A stretch of 64,000 nucleotides of DNA from Ornithodoros turicata (Eukaryota > Arthropoda > Arachnida > Ixodida > Argasidae): assembly GCF_037126465.1 (NCBI RefSeq), contig NC_088207.1:41042143-41106142 (forward strand), in the 5' to 3' direction. Shown one piece after another: positions 11,328-23,600 of the stretch. The notes beneath the pieces were generated by a model. The model did not search any database. It was not told the origin of the DNA and worked only from the letters and a program-made list of their open reading frames with translations. The position numbers were made by a program, and so were the translations under genes. How positions within the stretch are numbered: position 1 is the stretch's first letter; each line of letters begins with the position of its first letter.

Positions 11328-11569
11328 ACCTGCTTGTCAGTCAGTGCTTTGTCTCGTCCAGTCCTTTATTTCGCCCATCGGCACGGGGTTTTGTCGCTTT
11401 CAGTTAGTAGAAAAAGAAATATTGTCATGACCCACCTCTGTAGTGTACCACAATGGTGTTCTATATATGTGGTGGTCTATGCGTTTTGACAGTAGCAAAT
11501 GAAAGCGATGAAAAGATGGCATGCTGTTCGTTCGTGCGCAGCTACGTGATGAAATAATAATTGGGAGTA

Positions 11570-12510
11570 GACAGTGTTGGAACATACGTTACCAATCGAA
11601 AAAAGGAAAAACAACGAACGTAATACGTTACTCGTTACTGAGAAGCGAGAAGGGCCGCGTTCTGGTTATTTGTTAGCAACGAGTTATTTTTCCGTTTCGA
11701 AGGATATTTGACATAGCGAAATTATGAAATCAGCATAATTTTACTTTTAATTGATGTTTCACATTGAATTTACTTTGCGTAGCAGGTGGTGCTCGAAATG
11801 GCCATGGGCGGGCATTTTCCACGCATTCCGGGGTTACTGGAGGATGGGTGCTCCATAGCCCATAGCATACAAACAATGAAACCCTTAGTGTAAGGCAAGA
11901 CGAACACAGGCCAAAAGGAGATGGAACAAGCACTGCAGTGCACTTCGCTGCTTCACAGCACTTCAGTGCTGGTTTGGTTTCTTTCTCTCTCTCTTTCCCT
12001 GTGTTCGTCTTTCCTTGCACTGAGGGTGCTATGGCATTCAGTACTGACTCGAGTTAAGGCGTAAAGCCGCGCGTCATCCAGGTCAGGTTGATGACTTTTA
12101 AAAATGCATATAGAATGTTCTCCTAACTTTATAACACCGCCATAGCAAAGTTAGGAAGATCACAAAGTGGTTGTTCCAGACGGCTCTAGGAACCCGGTGA
12201 CTCAACATCCAGGGCAGAACGACACGTACCATGCATAAGGACAATGTCACGGTGGACACATTTGAGGGGGTCGTTCATACTGAAGCGAAAGTGCAACTGA
12301 GTGAAAAAAAAAAAAAAAAGGAAAACAAGAAAAGTAACGCGTTGGCCGTTTTTGTAACAAAATCCGTTACTAGTTACACACTGCAGAAAATAAATAAATA
12401 TATATATAAATATATATTCCCCCCCCCCCCCCAGAAAAGTAACCGTCGTTACTTCGTTCCTCAGAAAAGTGAGCCGTTACCCAGTTGCCAGTAACGTTGG
12501 CTCGGTTGGT
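11570..12510. mobile_element. probable hAT-like non-autonomous element
   Basis: The left edge CAGTGTTGGAACATACG and the right edge, read inversely (CCAACGTTACTGGCAACTGGG), resemble each other. Both ends are rich in GTTAC/GTAAC motifs, a pattern of common arthropod hAT MITEs. The interior has a run of 16 A, an AT-rich stretch and a run of 14 C near 12420. Boundaries and family are uncertain. Confidence 0.4.
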
Positions 12511-12579
12511 TGATATCGGAGGACGAAATGGAGAGAGAAGACAGATAACAATAACAGATAACGGTGTCTAACAATTAAT

Positions 12580-13705
12580 GGCGAATTCCACTGGTCGATG
12601 TGGAGCCAGCACCCGAATACGCGTGAGGGCAACGAAATCTGGCACGCAGGCACCATATCCGATCCACCACCTAAAAACAATCGCGCTCCAGCCAAGATAA
12701 TAGAGAGTTTTAGCGAGTCGTTTCTGCCCGATTACCAAACGACCGATTCTGCCGATTCGAAAAGCGAATGGGAAGCGAACTACAGATACTTTTAGCAGAT
12801 CGGAAGAAACGTTCATCTCCAAATGTATTCCAGATTGATTATTCACATCTTGTAGTAAACATGACATATCGCAGAGCACTTTCAGGCTTTCCCTTTGCAG
12901 AAGGCTGCAGTTGAGGCCAACTCGGTCACCGTGTTGTCAATGCGCTGTCAAGCAGACGCTGGCACAGTAGGGAGACTCGATCTCACGTTGATGAATCACG
13001 ATAATCTTGGAGGTAGTTTTGCTTTGAAAAGGGTTCATTACTCGTGTGCAAGCCTCTCTCGATAGTTAGACCAAACACGTGACGACACGGGGACGAGCAC
13101 TTTGCATAGCTTTAACGCGCCTTGCATAAACACACAAGCTTTCTCACACGGACTACATGTTCTGACGCCGCAACTGGCCGCTGATGCGTGTGAAACGCTC
13201 TTATGAATACGTCGTTACATCCAACAACTTACCGCAGAGGATATACGCTCGTACATCGTCGGCCCCAGTAAACGTCACGCAGTCGCCCTGCAGCTCCGCT
13301 ACTGCAAACAACAGCCGCCATCTTGCTTCCCGATGCCAGTCGGTCGTGTACGCTGAGTACGACGCAACGACTCGGCGTGAGTGGGTCGTTCGTACGAAAC
13401 TGCGCTCCCCACGACTCGTTCACCCATTCGTAATGCGCATGCGCGACACTCGAATCGGTCGTTTCGTTCATGCGAAAACGACTCGCTAGAACTCCCCAAT
13501 TGACGGAAGTCGTCGCCCATATCCGAGAAACTCGGCGAGCCTGTGTGACACTTGCTGTTGCTCGGCCTTGAAGATACGGAAGTTACGACAATGCTTCGTT
13601 AGAGTTCCGGCTGAATCCGAGCTTTCTTGGCGGAGCAAGAGGGAGCACTCCGTCACGGAGCGAGGAGTAGAAAAAGCTGCCCCAAACCGACCAGTGGAAT
13701 TCGCC
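12580..13705. mobile_element. inverted-repeat DNA element, family unknown
   Basis: An 18-base perfect inverted repeat, GGCGAATTCCACTGGTCG (12580-12597) against CGACCAGTGGAATTCGCC (13688-13705), bounds about 1.1 kb. A second facing pair, AGTTTTAGCGAGTCG (about 12706) and CGACTCGCTAGAACTC (13479-13494), lies inside. Internal frames up to about 100 codons show no transposase motif. Confidence 0.65.
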
Positions 13706-13723
13706 ACAAGTTTACTCAACAGC

Positions 13724-14079
13724 ATAGCTAGGCATTTCGGGTCGCGGAACTCACGACCACAATCATCTGATAAGGCATGAGCCTTATGCCACGTGCTACG
13801 AACTCACGTGAAGGTCGATATGGCGTATCGCTGAGCTCGATCATGCCTCATATTAGCGCACTCACCAGATAACATCACACTTGTGACCAGAGATCGGCAA
13901 AATAACACATGATCTGGTCGCGAGTGTGATATTATCCGAGCGAGTGCAATAATATGCGGCATGATCGAGCTCAGCTATACGCCATGTCGACCTTCACGTG
14001 AGTTCTTAACCTGCGACTGAGCTCACGCCTTATCAGATGATTGTGATAGTGAGTTCCGCGGGCCAAAACGCCAAGCTAT
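13724..14079. mobile_element. foldback element with arms of about 150 bases
   Basis: Left-arm motifs TAGCTAGGC, GCGGAACTCAC, ACAATCATCTGATAAGGC, GAACTCACGTGAAGGTCG and GAGCTCGATCATGCC recur in inverse orientation and order at 13930-14079. They surround a short centre near 13905. It is non-coding and directly abuts the MITE at 14080. Confidence 0.8.
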
Positions 14080-14232
14080 CCCAAGCAGCACAATGCACTG
14101 AAAGTCGAGTGCAATAGGGGTGGTCGGTATTCGTCTTATCAGAGTACTTCAGTTTCACGAGCCTGTTCAAGGCCATCCACCTACCCGTCCACCCCTATTG
14201 CACTCGACTTTCAGTACATTTTGCTGCTTGGG
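14080..14232. mobile_element. MITE, CCCAAGCAGCA family, copy 1
   Basis: Termini CCCAAGCAGCACAATGCACT and its near inverse TACATTTTGCTGCTTGGG continue inward as GAAAGTCGAGTGCAATAGGG and its inverse. The arms are about 47 bases. A second copy is at 45114-45250, and an element with the same ends but different interior is at 50764-50988. Confidence 0.8.
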
Positions 14233-17200
14233 ATGCGTCAGCAGGCAACACGTTCCAGTATGTCTATTGATCTGCCCTTTCCCTTCCTTATTTTTGGCTG
14301 CGCACATGGTTCATCCCGCAAGAAGCTAAGTTCCACATTTGATAACGAAACAGTCGGTGAGCTCACACACCTCTCCTCTGTTTCTTCTGTGATAAGCACT
14401 TCCATGATTTCTCGGCACTTTCTACCGCAGTGAGACGCATGCCCGCACGTGAATGCAGCTGTGGCTCACATCCGCTGCTTTTGACATGAGCGTGAGCGTA
14501 TGCAGTGGTGCCAAAGGACTTCTTTTCTCGACAGCGTATACATGCTCACGGTCATTCAAGCATCGCCCTGTCTGGCATACACTGTAAGTACCTGGCTTAC
14601 AAGTAAATAGCAAGCATGTGTATCATGTAAAATGCGTAGGCACACGTGTAAGCACTAGCTATCAAATGTATGCGGCATTTACAGTGCATTGTGCGCATGG
14701 GTATGTTTGTGCTCCAAGAGCGACGCAGCATTTAACATGGCGATGTCTCTGCGTATTTCTAATTCCTATGGGGGAATACAAATTTCACTAATTCCACAAA
14801 AGATATGTGGAACTTCAGTCAGTTAAACCATCTAGAATAAAACGCTCATGCTATAAAAAGTATCAACACGCAACCTTATCGCACCTTGAATATCAAATAA
14901 GAGCTGTAATTTAAGCATTATTAGGGAACGTGGAAAGCTGTAATTAATAAGCGTTAGCTTGACCCCTTCAGAGGGGATACAAACAAACAGTAATCATGTG
15001 CTTTGATCAATGTTTGTGAAACAATAAACTATGCTCAAAAGTGAACTCCTGCACTTACCAACGTGAAATATGCTAGTTCGTACATTCCACTATGACAATC
15101 ATTTGTCGTCCGCGATGCGTTTATCGCTCACATCCTCAATGGCCACACACTGCCTGAAACTGCGTGTATCATGAACACAGCTTGGAACGAAATTGCTCTG
15201 GTGTCTTTAAATTGTCCTGTGCCCCCCCCCCCCCCCCCCCGGTTACCCAGTCACACACATGAATGGCTGCACTGAGCCCGAGTACATATCAGCCAGCCCA
15301 CGAAACAGCCATGTCATGTATTTATGTATGTATCTAATTTGAAATAAATAAATGTAGTGGGTCGTAACCAGGGTGAAGAGAGAAAAGAACCGCTACTACG
15401 GCGGAATCTCTTGTCCGATAACATTTCTGAGATGCACACCGCCAGAACGATAGCATTTCAAACAAACTGTACCGGAACATCGCATGATAGGTTATCAGTG
15501 AGTTTTAGTACATTCTCTATGTTTTGCGCGTGCGCTGAACTACCAAATCTATCCCTTACGTAGGCAACGGCGATAGCGTACGATGCGTATTTCGTAAGTG
15601 TCTGACGTCATGCGGCTCATCTTCGATTTCACAGCTTCCCTTACCGCATCGTTTTCGTAGAGTGCTTCAGATCTACTAACAATCCCTATTGACTCCAATT
15701 AATTCCGGCTTCCGCATAGTTGACCGTCGTCGACGTCCTTCAGTGATTGTGAAAGCTACGACGATTTACGTAGCACTAACATAATGTATACGGCGTCCCG
15801 AGTTGTACCTCTGGACGAGTCTCAAACTATTCGAAAGTTATTTTCCACTTACCTATTAATATGTCTCGCTTCATCCAGCCACTGCGCCAGCATTACAGTA
15901 GAAATGCCGACGCCGATGACACGTGACGTCTCCGCATAGAGAAGTATCGTCTGCGTTGCTAACGCGCAATCTTACTGGTGCATTGGATATTGGAAATGGA
16001 GAATAGGTAGGTTACTTAAGTTGTTGTAACCCAACCTGCCTAGCTTTCCTCCATGGGATCCTCCCGCAGACGAAGAACTGCATTACCAGATTGGATGAAC
16101 ACGCCAGAGCACATTACTTACATTAGTATGGCTCCACAAAGGTCCAGTGCACGAAGCACGAGACGCACCGTCCGACGGATCTGGTTGACTTTGGTTGCGC
16201 TAAGTAGGCGCCCTGGAGCGCGAGTGTTTGAGACTCCACTCACTTAACGCGACACAAGCACCACGAATATCGACGGTTATTCGCGGGAAATGCTTTAATG
16301 CAGACATCTTCACGCCACGCAACCGTCTTCACAGTAAACAGCTCATATGACGTCTGTTACAAATTCCCATCTTTTCCATTTCATTGGCTGTTACAAGGGG
16401 AAGTCTTCGCAACTGCAGTCCTCTCTTCCAACGTTACCATAAGTTCTAACTAAGCCAGCGTGTCCTCCGTCTGTGCACTGCACGAGCAGACAACAGGAAG
16501 CGGCATCAGGGAGCCAGCAGTGTAGCGCTCCAATATTGCTTTCCGCTGTTTAGTGGCCGCTCCGGGTGTCTCATATTCCCGATTTGAGCGCGCCGAAAGA
16601 GGGGCTACTTAACGCAACCTTTGACAGCGCATTATCCAATCAACCAGATTTACAGTTACATTACAATTTATTGGTCCATGCCGATTCTTGCTATCGTTGT
16701 CGACGCCAGGTGGTATCAGGAGGTCACACAAAAGGAAGAAGCCGGGCATAAAGCACAATGCCTTCAAGATTATCTGACATTACGGTTCGACCAAATCAAG
16801 AAAAGATTTAGTCGTGTTGCACATCTCTCATGCATCGAGGACATTTTGGTTTCCCGTCTAACGATGCGAAATGTATCCCAAAATACTCTATCCGCATGTG
16901 TCAGTCGAATACATCACAAAACCCATTTTCCTCGAGGTAGTATATCATTTGATTCCCAAAGAAGCAGGAAAGACAAGGAAATGGCTCATCAGTACTCACG
17001 TGCATGTTAACGCAGCGTCATTTATTTCCATCTTTGCCATGTCAAAGATGGAGGACGTCTTTGTTATGAGGGAGCTTTCGTTGTATTCCAAATGTGAAAA
17101 TATAACAGCATCTGAATATTTACACATACACAGTACGCGAGCAACGAAGCCAACGTGGTGTCTTTGCGTTGTGTACTCCAGTAGAGTTTGCTATACAATG

Positions 17201-17429
17201 TTCGTCTCACTGATTTTTCTGAAGCGTAGTTGTTGATGGGACTGGTCAATCCTAGCCGCCGTTGGTGATGCATTCCTTGTTAGGTATTGATCTGCAGGAA
17301 GGGAGAAAAACAATGCAATGGTCACCCCAGTGTTACTCTATGAACAACGGAGTGTACTCAGGAAAAATCTTGACATGCAAAGAAACATTATCACCTGTCA
17401 GAACAACCACCTCGTGTTTTTTTTTAAAT
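14233..17429. other. no gene recognised
   Basis: About 3.2 kb between the MITE block and the 3' end of the glutamate receptor. Open frames (for example 16621-17010 and 16871-17236 on the plus strand) have no recognisable domain. A long C run lies at about 15223-15240, and AAATAAATAAATG occurs near 15345. No repeat family member was identified. Confidence 0.4.
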
Positions 17430-17435
17430 TTTATT
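17430..17435 (-). terminator. candidate polyadenylation signal of the glutamate receptor gene
   Basis: AATAAA on the minus strand, about 130 bases past the proposed stop codon at 17565-17567. It is plausible only if the terminal exon call is right. Confidence 0.4.
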
Positions 17436-17564
17436 ATATGTAGTCAAATGTGATACAGCGTTTTGCAGCGTTACCTTCGGTTTTAACGTATAGCGCTTTT
17501 GTACCGGACAGAATGTGCACCTACATTTAATACAATTCCACGGCTCTTCGTTCAGGGACGATTA

Positions 17565-17684
17565 TCACGGTACCAGACTTCTTTGCTGAGCTTTCTTATT
17601 ATCATATGAAGATGCGGCTGCCGACGATCTTGGTGTTAGGAGTCCAAGGCTGCATTTCGTTGCCCGCACGTGGTTCTGTGCGAC
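17565..17684 (-). CDS. glutamate receptor exon 14: C-terminal tail and stop (tentative)
   Basis: The acceptor TTTGCCTTGCAG is followed by 39 open codons in the phase left by exon 13, ending at TGA (17565-17567). The tail is Ser/Ala/Lys/Arg rich and unconserved, so it rests on splice signal, phase and position. An alternative is that exon 13 reads through its donor to a stop 36 codons later. Confidence 0.5.
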   Translation of the reverse strand, partial: VAQNHVRATKCSLGLLTPRSSAAASSYDNKKAQQRSLVP

Positions 17685-20600
17685 CTGCAAGGCAAACCAT
17701 CAGAAGAGAGAGGACGTAGAGGAACGCGGAGAGGACACAAAAGACGACATAGTTTGTAGGACGAATGTCTGAAAATTGTGGATGATGAAATAAATGAGTC
17801 AGTCTTACCTTGAATGCCCCTACAGTGTCACGTGACCTGATCTTCGAGCTGCAAAAATACACACATTGAACATGTAAAGGCAAGCTATGCTGTTAATTTT
17901 CGTTAGAGATCACCAGCAATGGTTTCAAGATCTGGATGAACATGCCCACAGTCCCAAGGACCCAAGTTTTGCCTTAGAGATCATTCAGCTATCGATAGTC
18001 GTGATTGCTGTTCATAAGGGTTTCATTGCGGTACTTTCGCCTGGGGATTGTTTTGATCACCACATGTCGCTCGATGAGTGACCTAGTCCATATGCAACAG
18101 TCATCGCTGAGGAAGCGCATGAAATGGTGGATAAAGTGATTGTTGTCTAGCTGAAACCAGGGGAATGCAGCTGGCATTGTTGAAGGCAAAGGAAACCAGC
18201 ACTACAGTGAGTTTAGGCGGTGGTTTCGGCATGTTGGTACTGCTCTCGTCAACCTTAATAATAACACTGAAAAAAATTCGGTCTCGTTTCCCAGCGCGAT
18301 AACAACCACCCTGTGGGCACTGGGGGAATGTAAAGTGAACAAAATCGTTGCGTCAAACTAAGAGATAATTTTTTCAACTAAGATTTCCTCATGACTTCAA
18401 GGGTTGCTATAGTCGCGTCGAGAACGAGACCATATTTTTTCTGGTGTTATTATTAAGGTTGACGGGAGCTGTACATGTAGAAGCAGAGGAAAAGTCAGCG
18501 CAGAGATGGGACGAAGAAGAGAGGAGGTACACACTCTCCGTGTGTGTGTGTGTGTCTCCTTCTTCGTCCTGTCTCTGGCCCGTTTTTTCTCCCGCCAGTA
18601 TAATATACTATGCGCAACGCAGATTATGCACTGGGATTTTCCTATTCGAAAATCAAATTTGGCCGTCACTGTCCCAGAACAAAGCTTCACCACATAAAGG
18701 TGCGTCCTCATTATGCCGATCGGCTCCCTCCGCTGTGCTTTGTCTACAGGTGCCTCCTCCTATGCCGATCGGCCTAGTCGATCGGCATAGTGAGCAATAT
18801 ACAAAGCACAGCCGGGAGATCCGATCGGCATAGTCGGGACGCGCCATAACATGCTCAAGGCCAGGCACAGAATGCAACCGTTATCAGTCCTGATTTAGGA
18901 GAGAGCAGACCGTACGCGTTTGTTTGACATTAACCTAAGTACAGAGTCTCCCAAAATGCCGTGCACCTCTCCCTCTTTCCTCTTCTTTCTTATCATTAAA
19001 CATATCCCCCCCCCCCCCCCCCGTGCACCTCCCACAGGGAAAGCGAACGATATCACTTCAAATTGTGGTTGCCTGGGAACGTATGATGTGGTGAAGTTCT
19101 GCATCTAGAGTGCAGAGGAAACATAATACACACGAATAATGTTTCTTTATTGGCCATGTTACCTTTGAACGGTATTCGCCGGAACGGGTTTTGCAGATGA
19201 ACTCCCCGAAAACGATGATGCAAGCGAGCCCAAGGCCCGCAAGTAGTATGACGAAAACTCCCCCTACTTTTGCCAGTCCAAGCTCACTGGTGACGCCAGA
19301 CTTAGCCTGAGCGACGTCATCGGCACAACGTTTGTTGCTGTCTACCTTCCACCACCGATCTTTCAAGATCTGCAGGGTACCCTGCTCCTGGAGCTGTAAG
19401 ATTGCCGACGAGATGTGAGTCCGGTAGGGAGAACCTGCAATAAATTCAGTTTCTTTGTCCTCGCTTTAAACAAAGAAAATTTAGTTGTATGTCTTCTGCA
19501 CGCGTGGTGGCTAGTGTGGTGTGATGTGATACGCGTAATAAATTTTCCAAAAGCAATGTACATCTGCGAATCTGGGATGCTCAGCGGTCTGTGGAGCTTA
19601 CGCCCCGACTGTCGAAATACGTTCGTTAAAAAAAAAATATTTACAAGATACTGCAGGCCCTCAGGGGGCCAAGCAGGAGGGCAAAGTACAAATGCAAAAT
19701 ATCCGATGTATGACAACACGGTGTAAGATTAGAAAGTTTCAAACGTCGACAAATTCAGTACTATAGGAGTCCTGGTTGTGACAGTGCCAACTCAGTGGCC
19801 CCGGCCACGATATGAGGGACACAAGAAGCAAGCCGGTAGCGCGGTAGAAGACGCTTAGACCCATCGTAGAATAGCAACGTACGGTTGACAACGAGATTTG
19901 GTCGAGGCAGACCACACTAAAGGACGACACAAACATGTAAGCCTCATACGCCCAGAAGACCCAGGTTCGATTCCTGGCGTCAGCGCCTCTTTTCCCTGAG
20001 TTGTTGCATTTCGTAGAATAGCGAGCCGACCTCCGTCTGTCTGGCCTTTCCTTTTCTTTTTTTTTTCTTAATAAACATCCCCCCCCAACTCGTGTCCCAC
20101 AATGGACTATAGCAGTAGAGTGCGCCATGTTCGAACCTAAACTATACACACCGACCATTATCTTGCGTCTTGTTTTTTTCTGTTAGCAAGCAGTTCCTAA
20201 GCTAATTCTTATCTTTCATTTCCTCCCGTGTTTTCTGCAAGACGTTTCATTATCCAAACCACAGAAATTTTCGTATTTACGGATTCAACATTTATTTGCA
20301 AGTGATATCTGTGTTTCATGTGGGTCTACCGCAACACATTTGTACAATCTTCTTAAATACCGTCGAAAACCACAAATTCAGGGCAACAGGATTAGATCTG
20401 AAGGAAAATGAAAAATATCGAGAAGTACTGGAAATTCGCGTAAACCGTGGAATTTCTGCCAGATGGTTGCCCATTCTGGTTCTTCAAGAAATGGGTGGAC
20501 TATAGACATCGAACCTATTTCGTGCCGATGTTACGGTTCCCGCGAGATTGGGCTTGTTTTTATCTATTGTAGAATATTGTTTGACATTTCTGAACCTATT

Positions 20601-23600
20601 CGTTATGTAATATTAATTTTCATGCTTGTTATACGAACTGTGGGATTATTCCTTATCGCGTTCCCCGATATGCCTGTCCGCACTAATTCTGCAACGTCAG
20701 CCGAGGGATCAATATTAGAAGAATCCGAAGCTATGCACTGGATTGTACGGACGACCCTACGAGGCTTTGAGGCGGGAATCTAACGGAATCTAACTGGTGA
20801 ATATTTTACTAGCAGTTGGTGGATGCACGTCATCCTGTCGCCGAGGGAAATTCATAGGCAATCCAGATTTCGGCGTAGTGTAGTCAGGTTTGCCCATCGT
20901 AGACGGGCAGATCACAGCCTCACAATTCCTTTAGGGATACAGAGATGAAAGTATCTCGCTTGCAGACATGAATGTTCGCAGTGTTTCGTAGACCTCGTTG
21001 ACTTTTCATCGAGCGATCATCGTGCAACGTGAGAGGAAGACGCCTTTTTCACGACCTCTGATGGTCTCGCGTGATTTGGAACGGATGTCTCTGTCATTAA
21101 GAATGCTGCCCAGTCGACTTCCTCGGGCCGATAAAGTTCTATATTTTGTCGCGCACACGTGTTCCTCACAAATGAAACCCTAGTCTCTTGAGTGATCGAC
21201 TGGTATTCTGGTTCGGCCCTGCGAGCTTCGGGGGGCCATCGCAGTCGACTTTGACAGCACTTTGGGCACGCGCTCACTGCGCGTGCAGGAAGCACTGCCA
21301 ATAGCTATTGAAGCAGACTATTGAAGTGGCTATTGAGCCCTGATGACCACACAAGATGATACTTGAGGGATTTAAATACGTCAATCTTTGAAAAAGCCAG
21401 ACAGCAGCAAGAATCACACCACGCACTTTTGCCGGTCGAGTGCGGTGACCAATACGCTACGCTACGGCCTTCCAACGACTTAGCAACGGGCCTTATTCAA
21501 CGAACGGGACACGTACTCTTGACATTTTCTCCTACACGTCGTTTTCTCATACACACGCGCGCGCACATATACAGTACAGGGTAAGGCAGCGGCATCTGGT
21601 AAACATGATGGAAAGTAACTATTCTGAGCCTGGCTTGCGTGGTTCGGTTTCTGGGGTCCCTCAGGACGGTACCTGAGATTTGTTCTTTTGGGTACACTAC
21701 TGTCATTGTTGCCCTCCTCGTTACCTAATCATTTGTGAGGCAATACTTCCGTTAAGTTGGTATACTACAGAGCATACGCTAAATACTTGGTCACAAAAAT
21801 GAAACAACTAACTATTTTTGGCAGGATTACTGCATCAGTTTGGACCTGTGGGAAGCCCGTTACGATGGCATTACTTGTGCCTGGGTCACACCGGGAGTCT
21901 CAATGGTCATTGTAACCAATGACCATTGAACATGTGCATAGCTCCATCTAGCGTGTAACGTGTGAGCGCCTCAAGCAGCATTGGAACCAATGCTCCTTGA
22001 GAGGCTGACTCGTTACACACCAGGTGGCGCCACGCGCATGTTCATCGGCCGTCGCTTTCAATGACTCGCAGTGTGACCTGCGTCTCACGATTTCAAAACG
22101 CGTTCCTATTTGTTATGTACCTGACGGCATGGCAATTCCGTAACTCTTTGAGTCGAGCAAACCACCGATCTGTGTGAGAGTGCAGTCCCGCTCCACGACA
22201 TATTCAACGGTGGTAGATTCCATAAAGAATGCGTAGTTCCCGTCTCGCACTCGCTTGATACCTTCCGCGTTGGACTCCGTTAACACTGTCGGGTCGGCGT
22301 TGGACATCGCCTGCCATAACTTCTCGTATGTTTCGAACTTCGATTCCTGAAATATGTGAAAAAGAAAAATTACGCATCATGCGGAAACTTAACCCAATGA
22401 AATGTTATTCAGAACTCATGAAGTGCACACAGACACTGGATAGCACACTAGAGAATGTACATTTGCGTTACTTTCCATACGTCAGAGAGCTCAAATTTCC
22501 TCTATGTTGAGAGTAAAACATTGGTCGAATTTGAGCATTGTGCCAAAATGTTTAAATATGGTAGCTTTATAAGGCCATCGTTGCCGGTAGTTTTTGTTTT
22601 GTGAAACTCTTTTTGAAATACTAAGAAATCTTTACTGAAAGTACTTTAATGTTTCACGAAATCGTTTAATGTTTGTTTTGTTTTTGTGTTGTTACTGCGG
22701 CGGTTGCACAATTTCAGCGTACCGCAAACACAATCTGGGGATCATGTGGTGTCACGTGATTCTATAAGGCCAAGGACGGACCTACACGGTGTTTCAAACA
22801 TCATCGCAAACGAAAAAGAGAAGCAACTTGAGCAGACGCTAAAAAGCGATGGTTCATAAGATTCCGTGTATAAATCTTACTGACGCAGAAGGGTGGTTAC
22901 GTACTCTAAAAAACGCCTCAGTAGAACCCGACGTGACGCATCCGTAAAGAATTTCCGTTTGCTTGGAGAGATCTTCCGCGCTCTGGATTGGTGACCGCAT
23001 TCGCTCACGCGTGAGAAAAGATGCCAGGTTTGCCGTGTACGAAGAGATGATCACGAAAGAGAAGAACCACCAAACGGCAGCGATGATCCGCGCCGATGTC
23101 GACCTGCGCAAGGACACCAAGGAGAGGAACGCAAGGAGAGGAACGGGCCCTCGTCAGCTGACTTGCTTAGTTTTCATGCAACGAAAACAGAAAAGAGACA
23201 GCGCGCATGCAAGCACACTGTGTGAACTTCAAGAAGAGATTAAAAGAAAGCGACTTTTTTTTTGTTGTCATTTTAGCGACCTAGATACGCTGCCACAACG
23301 ACCAGTCTCTTTTGGGACTAAAACCAAGGATGCATATTTCTGGAGGTCAAAGACTAAAATAGAGGGTAATTGCAGTCTTGGTGCTAGAAGCTACAATTAC
23401 TCCCCAATTTAATTCATTCGTTTCTCCCTAGAATGTGAGTGAAGATATGAAATGATATGAAATGAGTAAAAAAAAGTTGATGACGGTACGTTGAAAAATG
23501 TGACGTGAAAAACAACTGTTACAAATATTTAGACACTTGCGTTTCTGGAGTAAAGTTTATTCGCCTACTTTACTAGTATTCACATTCATTGAAAACGCTC

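Noticed and set aside
22963..23412. Plus-strand 149-codon frame
   Set aside because: It is the shadow of receptor exon 11 on the opposite strand.
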